Assembly (NCBI GenBank): GCA_902465425.1
Contig: CABQNA010000053.1
Coordinates: 1-8,429 of the forward strand
DNA length: 8,429 nt
Direction of reading: 5' to 3'
From: an uncultured Collinsella sp.
GTDB lineage: Bacteria; Actinomycetota; Coriobacteriia; Coriobacteriales; Coriobacteriaceae
The position numbers were made by a program, and so were the translations under genes. Under the pieces are notes generated by a model, which was not told the origin of the DNA, did no database searches, and worked only from the letters and a program-made list of their open reading frames with translations. Below, piece by piece: positions 1 to 5,209 of this stretch (position 1 is its first letter; each line of letters begins with the position of its first letter).

Positions 1-245
1 GCGCGGGCCTGCTCAACCTGCTCGACGGTCAGGACAGTGCCGGCGCCAACGCACATCTTGGGTTCGGCCTCGGCCATAGCGGCGATGCACTCGGCGGCGC
101 AGGCGGTGCGGAAGGTGACCTCGGCGGACTTCATGCCGGCTGCCATAAGGGCGTGGGCGAGCGGAGCGGCGTCCTCGACCTTGTCGAGCACGACGACTGG
201 CACGATACCCAGGGACTCAAGCGTGGTGTAGAACTGATCGAACAT
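1..245 (-). CDS. eda: KDPG/KHG aldolase, N-terminal part (truncated by window edge)
   Basis: The first 81 residues of a 2-keto-3-deoxy-6-phosphogluconate / 4-hydroxy-2-oxoglutarate aldolase, a cytosolic class I aldolase that splits KDPG into pyruvate and glyceraldehyde-3-phosphate. Visible family motifs are GIVPVVVL (residues 13-20), EVTFRT (42-47), where E42 matches the catalytic Glu of the family, and GAGTVLT (67-73). The Schiff-base lysine lies beyond the window edge, so activity cannot be judged. The ATG at 245-243 is preceded on the minus strand by GAAAGGAA about 6 bases upstream, which supports this start. It lies downstream of the kinase gene on the same strand, separated by 255 bases of structured DNA. 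The kinase followed by the aldolase completes 2-keto-3-deoxygluconate breakdown. The family call is firm; the choice between KDPG and KHG as main substrate rests on the kinase neighbour. Confidence 0.93.
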   Translation of the reverse strand, partial: MFDQFYTTLESLGIVPVVVLDKVEDAAPLAHALMAAGMKSAEVTFRTACAAECIAAMAEAEPKMCVGAGTVLTVEQVEQAR

Positions 246-295
246 GATGTTCCTTTCGATGTGTGGCGCGCATGGGCGCGTGATTGCCAAATGTG

Positions 296-377
296 CTGGT
301 CAGGAGCCGATTTTGGATTGGTTATCGGAGGCACTGCTTGGGGTCACAAGCAATTCCAAAACCGGCTGCTCGACCAG
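296..377 (-). repeat. Long imperfect hairpin in kdgK-eda spacer
   Basis: CTGGTC (296-301) pairs with GACCAG (372-377). After a small internal bulge, GCCGATTTTGGA (306-317) pairs with TCCAAAACCGGC (355-366). The single mismatch becomes a G-U pair in minus-strand RNA, so the 12-bp inner stem is complete only in the mRNA sense. The stem continues about 3 bp more after a one-base bulge. That strand bias suggests the structure acts as RNA in the kdgK-eda transcript. Confidence 0.5.
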
Positions 378-445
378 TCATGTAGGGAATGCCAGGCAAA
401 ACCGGAATGGGACTGGTGGTTCTATCTGGCCGGAGAAAGCGGGGA

Positions 446-485
446 GCGAGCTGCAGGGGTATAGGTATGGGAAACTGCAGCTCGC
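446..485 (-). repeat. Perfect 11-bp inverted repeat after kdgK
   Basis: GCGAGCTGCAG at 446-456 is exactly complementary to CTGCAGCTCGC at 475-485, with an 18-base loop. It lies 15 bases past the kdgK stop codon in the transcribed direction. No T-tract follows, so a 3'-end-stabilising or processing hairpin is more likely than an intrinsic terminator. A protein-binding palindrome is the alternative. Confidence 0.6.
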
Positions 486-500
486 GAAATGGGGAACAAG

Positions 501-1535
501 CTATCGTGCGACGCGAGTGCCACCGTCGGCGGCGTTGGCCACAGCGGCGATCTCGCCTGCGGTCACCAAGTTGGAATCGCCCTTGATGGTGAGCTTGAGG
601 ATCGAGGCTGCAATCGCGTAGTTGACGGCGTCCTGCGGGTCAAAGTCGTTGATGAGGGCATGGACGAGGCCGGCGTTGAAAGCGTCGCCGGCGGCAACTC
701 CTTCGAGCACGTGCACGTCGTGAGCAGGGGAGAACCAGTGCTCGCCGCTCTCGGCGTCAAAGAGCATGCCCATCCAGATGGAGCGCTCGACGCAGGAGAT
801 GTTGCGAACGACCGAGGCAACCTTTTTGCAGCCGTACTCGGCGCAGATCTGACGGGCCATCTCGACATAGGTGTCGCGCTCCTCGATGCCATGGGCAAGG
901 GAACCAGAGACGCAGGTCATGCCGAGGCCGGCGGGCGCATCCTCGTCGTTGGCGATGCAGATGTCGACGAGCGGCAGGAGTTCCTTCATGGTGGCCTGCG
1001 ACTTCTCGGGCGACCACATCTTGCCGCGATAGTTGACGTCGCACACGGTGGTGATGCCCTTGGCGCGGCAGGCGGCGAGTGCCTCCTTGCAGGCGGCGGC
1101 CATCTCATCGGAGACAGCGGGGGTTACGCCGGAGAAATAGAAGACATCGATGCCCTTGAGGATCTCGTCCCAGTCAAAGACGTCGCGCTTGGCCATGTTG
1201 ATGGCAGAGAACTTGCGGTCGTAGACGCAGCCGTTGCCGCGCTGCGAGGCGCCGACCTCAAACACATAGGAGCCAAGACGGTCGCCCTGACGCACGACGC
1301 GCGTTGTGTCGACGCCGTAGGCCTTCAGCGAGCGCAGCGCGCACTCGCCCAGACGGTTGGCCGGGACAACGGATACGTAAGCGGCCTTGTCGCCTTGGTA
1401 GGCCAGGGAAAGAGCGGTATTGGCCTCGGCGCCACCGTAGCGGACGTCAAACTCGGTTGCCTGCTCAATGCGCAGATGGTCTTTGGGCGAGAGCCTCATC
1501 ATGATCTCGCCGAAGGTAAGAACCGTTTTACCCAT
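501..1535 (-). CDS. kdgK: 2-keto-3-deoxygluconate kinase, PfkB/ribokinase family
   Basis: A 344-residue cytosolic sugar kinase that probably phosphorylates 2-keto-3-deoxygluconate to KDPG with ATP. The N-terminal strand reads VLTFGEIMMRLSP, followed by the PfkB substrate-side motif YGGAEANTA (about residues 33-41). The C-terminal PfkB signature VAAGDAFNAG (280-289) contains the catalytic Asp at 284 and the anion-hole glycine. The run YFSGVTPAVS and the motif DVNYRGKMW are typical of KDG kinases rather than ribokinase or fructokinase. Length is normal. The ATG at 1535-1533 has AAGGAG at 1551-1546 on the minus strand, a rather long spacing of about 10 bases. It heads the operon that includes eda and is divergent from a LacI-type regulator. 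Another PfkB substrate is possible, but the aldolase neighbour makes KDG kinase the best call. Confidence 0.88.
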   Translation of the reverse strand: MGKTVLTFGEIMMRLSPKDHLRIEQATEFDVRYGGAEANTALSLAYQGDKAAYVSVVPANRLGECALRSLKAYGVDTTRVVRQGDRLGSYVFEVGASQRGNGCVYDRKFSAINMAKRDVFDWDEILKGIDVFYFSGVTPAVSDEMAAACKEALAACRAKGITTVCDVNYRGKMWSPEKSQATMKELLPLVDICIANDEDAPAGLGMTCVSGSLAHGIEERDTYVEMARQICAEYGCKKVASVVRNISCVERSIWMGMLFDAESGEHWFSPAHDVHVLEGVAAGDAFNAGLVHALINDFDPQDAVNYAIAASILKLTIKGDSNLVTAGEIAAVANAADGGTRVAR

Positions 1536-1570
1536 GGTCGCGCAGCTCCTTCATGCTCGTGCGTACACCT

Positions 1571-1599
1571 TTGATATGGCGTTGGCACGGAGGTGCCAA
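1571..1599 (-). promoter_or_regulatory. Candidate kdgK promoter (proximal)
   Basis: On the minus strand TTGGCA (plus 1599-1594) and TATCAA (plus 1576-1571) stand 17 bases apart, a 5/6 and 4/6 match to sigma-A -35 and -10 boxes. Transcription would start near 1564, about 30 bases before the kdgK ATG. The -35 box lies inside the 18-bp palindrome at 1582-1599, so a protein bound there would block it. This is a consensus match only. Confidence 0.4.
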
Positions 1600-1636
1600 G
1601 ACGGTAGGGTACATCTTTGCACCTGCGTGCCAACGC
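1579..1636. repeat. 18-bp inverted repeat pair between kdgK and lacI-type gene
   Basis: The 18 bases at 1579-1596 (GCGTTGGCACGGAGGTGC) and the reverse complement of 1619-1636 agree at 17 of 18 positions, with 22 bases between. The repeat lies upstream of or across the kdgK promoter candidates. It may be a paired operator for DNA looping, or a stem-loop in a long kdgK leader if transcription starts at the distal promoter. Confidence 0.6.
1582..1599. promoter_or_regulatory. 18-bp palindrome, putative operator
   Basis: TTGGCACGGAGGTGCCAA has perfect 7-bp arms around a 4-base centre. It covers the -35 box of the proximal kdgK promoter candidate. Most of it recurs in inverted orientation 22 bases away. 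It lacks the central CG step of LacI-family sites, so a different regulator may bind here. Confidence 0.45.
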
Positions 1637-1640
1637 TTTC

Positions 1641-1668
1641 CGAAATCGGTTTACGAAATCGGTTTCGT
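1641..1668. promoter_or_regulatory. LacI-type operator within a 13-bp tandem repeat
   Basis: CGAAATCGGTTTA (1641-1653) and CGAAATCGGTTTC (1654-1666) are tandem copies with a 13-bp period. The second creates the palindrome ACGAAATCGGTTTCGT (1653-1668), with perfect 6-bp arms and a central CG, the usual form of a LacI-family operator. It sits between the regulator and kdgK, next to -10-like boxes for both directions, as expected for a local repressor that also controls its own gene. Confidence 0.7.
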
Positions 1669-1678
1669 TTCGAGTTGT

Positions 1679-1706
1679 AGTATACTCACCTACAGCGTTT
1701 TGCAAG
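1679..1706 (-). promoter_or_regulatory. Candidate distal kdgK promoter
   Basis: The minus strand reads TATACT (plus 1684-1679), with TTGCAA 15 bases upstream (or CTTGCA at 16). The LacI-type palindrome would then lie at about +4, a classical repression position. The spacer is short, so this is a tentative call that competes with the proximal candidate. Confidence 0.35.
1681..1686 (+). promoter_or_regulatory. -10-like box for the LacI-type regulator gene
   Basis: TATACT matches the -10 consensus at 5 of 6 bases and is part of the palindrome AGTATACT, so it can serve either strand. No good -35 box is present; the upstream position is occupied by the LacI-type operator, which suggests autoregulation. 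Confidence 0.4.
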
Positions 1707-1770
1707 CGAGATTTTTAAAAAAATGCCTAAAATGGCTCAGACTGCCGACAGTTGGGAAACGGGGTGCGCT

Positions 1771-2793
1771 ATGGCGCAGATGAGAATCAAGGACATTGCC
1801 GCCGAGGCGGGCGTGAGTCCGGCCACGGTCTCGCGCTATCTCAACAACCGCCCCGGGCAGATGACCGAGGAAACCCGTGCTCGCATCGCGGCGGTTATAG
1901 AGCGTACCGGCTATCGCCCACGTGCCGCTGCGCGCAATCTGCGCAGCTCGCGCACCAATCTCATTGGCGTGATCTTGGCCGACATCGCCAACCCGTTCTC
2001 GAGCGCCATGCTCGAAGGACTTTCCGCCAGTGCCGCCGCGCGCGGCTGCTCGCTTATGACGGCCATTAGCGGCAACGATCCCGCAAAGGAAGCGGAGTCG
2101 CTCACCAGACTTATCGATGCCGGCGTGGACGGCCTGGTCGTCAACACCTGTGGCGGCAACGACAAGGCGATCGCCGCAGCCGCGGGGCGCCTGCCCGTTG
2201 TGCTGCTTGACCGCGATGTTGCCGCCGGCGGTATCGATCTGGTGACCTCCAACAACCGTGAGCTGGTCGCCGGTCTGGTAGATGCCTTGGCCACCGCTGG
2301 CAGCGAGCGCCTGTGCCTGCTCACCGAGGCAAGCGACGACAGCCCCGTCCGTCGCGAGCGTGCCGAGGCCTTTGCCGACGAGCTTTCGCGACGCGGCCTT
2401 GCGGGCGAGGTTGTCACCCTGGCCGATGGTGGCGCCACGGGCGTCGGCCGCTTGGACGAGACCATCCGCGGCTATGCAGGTAAAAAGCTCGGCCTCATTG
2501 CCGTCAACGGTCTGGTCTTTCTGCGTCTGACCGAGGCGCTGGCGCAGCTGGGACCCTCGTTGCCGGCGGGTCTTAAGATCGCGACGTTTGACGATTACCC
2601 CTGGAACCACGTGCTCTTTGGCGGCGTGACCACGGCCGCGCAAGACACCCTCACCATCGCCGAGCGCGTGGTCGAGCGCCTGTCCGAGCGCATCGACGTT
2701 GTTACCACTATCGTGGGCGATGCCGCAAAGCTCGCCCCCAAGCGCATCGAGATCCCCGGCCACATCGAACACCGCGCCTCGACCTCGCGCTAG
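1771..2793 (+). CDS. LacI-family transcriptional regulator, probable regulator of kdgK-eda
   Basis: A 340-residue DNA-binding regulator of the LacI/GalR family. Residues 4-25 form the N-terminal helix-turn-helix (MRIKDIAAEAGVSPATVSRY). The hinge helix region is near RNLRSSRTNLIG, and a periplasmic-binding-protein-like sensor domain follows, beginning VILADIANPFSSAMLEGL and including TFDDYPWNHVLFGG near the C-terminus. The FDDYPW region recalls KdgR-type members, which respond to 2-keto-3-deoxygluconate. I start it at 1771, where a GGGG run lies 7-10 bases upstream; an ATG at 1723 would add 16 residues before the domain and has no ribosome-binding site, and 1780 is also possible. It is transcribed away from kdgK, with a LacI-type palindrome between them. 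Naming it kdgR is reasonable but unproven. Confidence 0.85.
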   Translation: MAQMRIKDIAAEAGVSPATVSRYLNNRPGQMTEETRARIAAVIERTGYRPRAAARNLRSSRTNLIGVILADIANPFSSAMLEGLSASAAARGCSLMTAISGNDPAKEAESLTRLIDAGVDGLVVNTCGGNDKAIAAAAGRLPVVLLDRDVAAGGIDLVTSNNRELVAGLVDALATAGSERLCLLTEASDDSPVRRERAEAFADELSRRGLAGEVVTLADGGATGVGRLDETIRGYAGKKLGLIAVNGLVFLRLTEALAQLGPSLPAGLKIATFDDYPWNHVLFGGVTTAAQDTLTIAERVVERLSERIDVVTTIVGDAAKLAPKRIEIPGHIEHRASTSR

Positions 2794-2797
2794 TTTG

Positions 2798-2830
2798 TGT
2801 GATAATATATAGACAATGTCATACAGGAGG
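2798..2830 (+). promoter_or_regulatory. Promoter and ribosome-binding site of the toxin-antitoxin module
   Basis: An extended -10 box, TGTGATAAT (2798-2806), starts only 5 bases after the regulator's stop codon, with a weak -35 (TCGACC, 2779-2784) inside that gene. A perfect AGGAGG (2825-2830) stands 5 bases before the antitoxin ATG. Between them GACAATGTC (4-bp arms) may be an operator for autoregulation by the antitoxin's DNA-binding domain. Confidence 0.5.
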
Positions 2831-2835
2831 TATCC

Positions 2836-3330
2836 ATGGCTGCGTCTGTGCTGAGTGTGCGAGTGGACTCGTCAATTAAAGACTCATTTGCCGAGCTGTG
2901 CGAAGAGCTTGGCATGACTTCGTCTGTTGCGGTCAATATGTTTATGAGACAGATGCTGCGCGAGCGTTCGCTGCCGTTTGTTCCCTCACTCGGTAAAGGC
3001 TCTGCGAGCGAAAGCGCCGCGGCGGGCATTTTAGATACTGCCCAGATTGAGTCCGCCGTACGCGAGGCGGCCAGCTCGATTCCCGCTATCAAAACCGTGA
3101 TTCTTTTTGGTTCGTATGCCCGTGGCGAGGCGCATGCCGATAGTGATATTGACTTGCGTCTCGAAGTCGATCGCGAGCAGGGCTTCGGTCTTTTCGCGTT
3201 GTCGGCGTTTGGCGAGGCGGTGCGCAAAGAAACCGGGAGGCAGGTTGACCTCGTCTCGAGTGATTATCTTGATGACGATCTTGCCGCGGTAATCGAGCGC
3301 GAAGGAGTGATCCTTTATGATCGCGCGTAA
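2836..3330 (+). CDS. mntA: MntA-like nucleotidyltransferase antitoxin fused to a RelB/DinJ-like N-terminus
   Basis: A 164-residue protein with two parts. Residues 1-49 look like a RelB/DinJ-type ribbon-helix-helix antitoxin: SVRVDSSIKDSFAELCEELG, then a helix ending in the typical LRERSLPF. Residues about 68-164 are a minimal nucleotidyltransferase (MNT) domain with the signature GS-X10-DXD: G92 S93, then D104 and D106, and a third acidic residue D138 in QVDLV. In the HepT-MntA family the MNT protein inactivates the HEPN toxin by adding AMP to its active-site tyrosine. The gene overlaps the toxin gene by 14 bases, so the two are translationally coupled. Stand-alone MntA proteins usually lack the RelB part. 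The fusion may give it DNA binding for autoregulation or a second contact surface; this is inference. The domain calls are solid from motifs. Confidence 0.87.
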   Translation: MAASVLSVRVDSSIKDSFAELCEELGMTSSVAVNMFMRQMLRERSLPFVPSLGKGSASESAAAGILDTAQIESAVREAASSIPAIKTVILFGSYARGEAHADSDIDLRLEVDREQGFGLFALSAFGEAVRKETGRQVDLVSSDYLDDDLAAVIEREGVILYDRA

Positions 3331-3688
3331 GTCAGACAGCCTTCGCGCCCAAGAGGTTTTGGAGGCCATCTCTGAAACGAACGAGCGCATCAAGGCTTTT
3401 GATATCACCGAGGACCAGTTTCTGCATGCGAATGACGTGCGGACGAGGGCGTTGGCGGACTCCCTTTTGATGTGTGCGCTTAGGGTGACGGAAGAAGCGG
3501 GCAAGTTGTCGGAACGCTCGCAGCGGCTTCATCCCGAAATTGAGTGGCGCGGAATTATCGGCATGAGAAATTATCTTGCGCATGATTACGGCAATGTCGA
3601 CCGCTCGGTTGTCTGGGATGCAGTGACGATGGAGTTCCCTGCGCTGGAACGAGCCTGTAGGCAAATTGTCTCCGAATCCGAACGATAG
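3317..3688 (+). CDS. hepT: HEPN-domain toxin (DUF86 / HepT family)
   Basis: A 123-residue, helix-rich HEPN protein of the DUF86 type. The catalytic motif RX4HXY is intact: R84, H89 and Y91 in the stretch GMRNYLAHDYG. HEPN toxins of this family are RNases; in studied HepT-MntA pairs the tyrosine of this motif is the residue modified by the MNT partner. Its ATG lies within the last codons of the antitoxin gene (14-base overlap), a tight coupling typical of toxin-antitoxin pairs. Here the antitoxin comes first. Length is normal for the family and no key residue is missing, so an active toxin is expected. No clear intrinsic terminator follows. Confidence 0.88.
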   Translation: MIARKSDSLRAQEVLEAISETNERIKAFDITEDQFLHANDVRTRALADSLLMCALRVTEEAGKLSERSQRLHPEIEWRGIIGMRNYLAHDYGNVDRSVVWDAVTMEFPALERACRQIVSESER

Positions 3689-3761
3689 CTACTTGTCATA
3701 TCTGCATGCTCGCACACGTTTTTTGAGCGCTTGATACGCTTTAACCCTGCGGAAACATTTT

Positions 3762-3782
3762 TCTGCGATAGTATCTGCGATA
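3762..3782 (+). promoter_or_regulatory. 9-bp tandem repeat upstream of the glutamine synthetase gene
   Basis: TCTGCGATA occurs at 3762-3770 and again at 3774-3782, a 12-bp period, close to one helical turn. It lies 40-60 bases before the start codon, where the promoter should be. TAGTAT (3769-3774) and TATAGA (3781-3786) are possible -10 boxes but no good -35 pairs with either. A regulator binding on one face of the DNA, perhaps the GlnR-like product of the next gene, is plausible but untested. Confidence 0.4.
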
Positions 3783-3821
3783 TAGACCAGTCGAAACCCG
3801 CCCGAAAGAAAGGGGAGCGAC

Positions 3822-5159
3822 ATGAACCAGCAGAACATCGATTACGTACTTCGCTCTGTAGAGCAGCGTGACATCCGCTTTGTGCGTCTGTGGTTTGTCG
3901 ACATTCTCGGCCGCCTCAAGAACTTTGCCATTAGCCCCGAGGACCTCGAGGTCGCTTTTGAGGAGGGTATTGGCTTTGACGGCTCCGCCATCGAGGGCTT
4001 TGCCACGCCCGAGGAAGCCGATATGCTGGCGTTTCCCGATGCTTCGACCTTCCAGATCCTGCCGTGGCGCCCGAGCCACAACGGCGTCGCCCGCGTGTTC
4101 TGCGACGTGTGCACTCCCGATCGCAAGCCCTTCGCCGGCGACCCGCGCGATGCCCTGCGCCGCATGTTCCGCAAGGCCGAGAAGGCCGGCTATCTGCTCA
4201 ACGTGGGCGCCGAGCTGGAGTATTACTACTTCCCCGACGAGCACACCCCCGAGCCGCTCGACAACGTGGGCTACTTCGATCTTTCGGTGAGCGACGCCGC
4301 TCGCGACCTGCGCCGCAACACGGTCCTCACGCTCGAGAAGATGTCCGTGCCCGTGGAGTACACCTTCCACGCCGCCGGCCGCTCGCAGCATGGCATGAGC
4401 CTGCGCCACGCCGAGGCCCTGAGCATGTCCGACGCCATCACCACGGCCAAGCTCATCATTAAGCAGCAGGCTTACGAGAGCGGTTGCCACGCCTCCTTTA
4501 TGCCCAAGCCGTTGGCGGGCGAGGACGGCAGCGCTATGTTCCTGTGCCAGTCGCTATTCGACCACGACGGCAACAACGTCTTTTGGGGCGAGGACGACGA
4601 GAAGTACCATCTCTCCGACGTCGCCAAGCACTACATGGCCGGCATCCTGGCACACGCGCGCGAGATCAGCGCCATCACCAACCCCACGGTCAACTCGTAC
4701 AAGCGCATCACCACGGGCGGCGACTCCGTGCCGCAGTACGCCACGTGGGGCCTGCGCAACCGCGCGAGCATGATCCGCATCCCGGTCTACAAGCCTGGCA
4801 AGCAGCTGTCCACGCGCATCGAGCTGCGCAGTCCCGATCCCATGGCCAATCCGTATCTGGTCAACGCCGTCACGCTGGCGGCTGGTCTGGACGGCATCGA
4901 GCGCAAGCTGGAGCTCCCGCCCGAGGCCACGGCCGAGACACTCAAACTCACCGACCGTCAGATGCTCGAGGCCGGCTACACGCCGCTGCCGCGCTCGCTC
5001 AAAGAAGCGCTCGACGTCTTTGAGGGTTCGCAGTTTATGAAGGATGCCCTCGGCGAGCACATCCACAGCTTTTTCCTCAAAAAGAAGCGCAACGAGTGGC
5101 ATAAGTTTGAGTCCACGATCACCGAGTGGGAGATCAAGCATTATCTGGCGAACTCCTAA
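3822..5159 (+). CDS. glnA: Glutamine synthetase family protein (GSI-type) with altered metal-site motifs
   Basis: A 445-residue protein of the type I glutamine synthetase family, of the short (alpha-like) length with no adenylylation tyrosine motif. Clear family landmarks are GFDGSAIEGF (51-60), AELEYYYF (130-137), GYFDL, FMPKPL (226-231), NPTVNSYKR (287-295), RNRASMIRIP and RIELRSPDP..NPYL (332-346). Several canonical catalytic motifs differ. HHEVAPGQHEI is replaced by FHAAGRSQHGM, so two Mg-binding glutamates become A184 and G191. GSGMHxHxS becomes GSAMFLCQS, so the metal-binding His becomes F240. GYEAPV becomes GGDSVPQ, with an inserted residue. E131, E133 and E334 are kept. It may be a divergent ligase with another substrate, a regulatory paralogue, or a lineage-specific variant that still works. 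AGGGGAG (3810-3816) supports the start. It is followed 50 bases later by a GlnR-like regulator. Confidence 0.82.
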   Translation: MNQQNIDYVLRSVEQRDIRFVRLWFVDILGRLKNFAISPEDLEVAFEEGIGFDGSAIEGFATPEEADMLAFPDASTFQILPWRPSHNGVARVFCDVCTPDRKPFAGDPRDALRRMFRKAEKAGYLLNVGAELEYYYFPDEHTPEPLDNVGYFDLSVSDAARDLRRNTVLTLEKMSVPVEYTFHAAGRSQHGMSLRHAEALSMSDAITTAKLIIKQQAYESGCHASFMPKPLAGEDGSAMFLCQSLFDHDGNNVFWGEDDEKYHLSDVAKHYMAGILAHAREISAITNPTVNSYKRITTGGDSVPQYATWGLRNRASMIRIPVYKPGKQLSTRIELRSPDPMANPYLVNAVTLAAGLDGIERKLELPPEATAETLKLTDRQMLEAGYTPLPRSLKEALDVFEGSQFMKDALGEHIHSFFLKKKRNEWHKFESTITEWEIKHYLANS

Positions 5160-5209
5160 TCGCGCTGGCTTGTTCCAGTACGATTGAGCTCATTTCCTTG
5201 GAGGCCGAT

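Larger units (their letters stand above)
246..500 (-). other. Structured kdgK-eda intergenic spacer
   Basis: This 255-base spacer holds no convincing gene. Read on the minus strand (the mRNA sense) it contains a perfect 11-bp stem-loop close to the kdgK stop, a long imperfect hairpin in the middle, a 7-bp inverted repeat (373-379 with 411-417), and a short GC stem (267-271 with 276-280) just before the eda ribosome-binding site. None is followed by a T-run, so they do not look like classical terminators. A weak promoter match for eda (TTGTGA, 17-bp spacer, GATAAC on the minus strand) sits in the loop of the long hairpin. The layout fits an operon in which RNA structure sets the relative output of kinase and aldolase, but that is inference. 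Confidence 0.5.

Noticed and set aside
489..1574. A 361-codon open frame on the plus strand opposite kdgK
   Set aside because: It mirrors the reading frame of a clear PfkB kinase in GC-rich DNA, has no family motifs, and no convincing ribosome-binding site.
1723..1770. Upstream ATG start for the LacI-family regulator
   Set aside because: No ribosome-binding site precedes it and the extra 16 residues lie before the conserved N-terminal helix-turn-helix.
1690..2772. A 360-codon open frame on the minus strand opposite the LacI-family gene
   Set aside because: It is antisense to a regulator with an unmistakable helix-turn-helix and sensor domain; its composition (rich in G, A, H, Q) is typical of shadow frames.
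3741..5141. Long minus-strand open frames opposite the glutamine synthetase gene
   Set aside because: They have low-complexity G/A/H/V-rich products with no motifs and lie across a gene with extensive family matches on the other strand.
5126..5209. In-frame upstream extension of the GlnR-like protein starting inside the glutamine synthetase gene
   Set aside because: TTGGAGG at 5198-5204 sets the start at 5210, and the added residues match nothing in the receiver domain.
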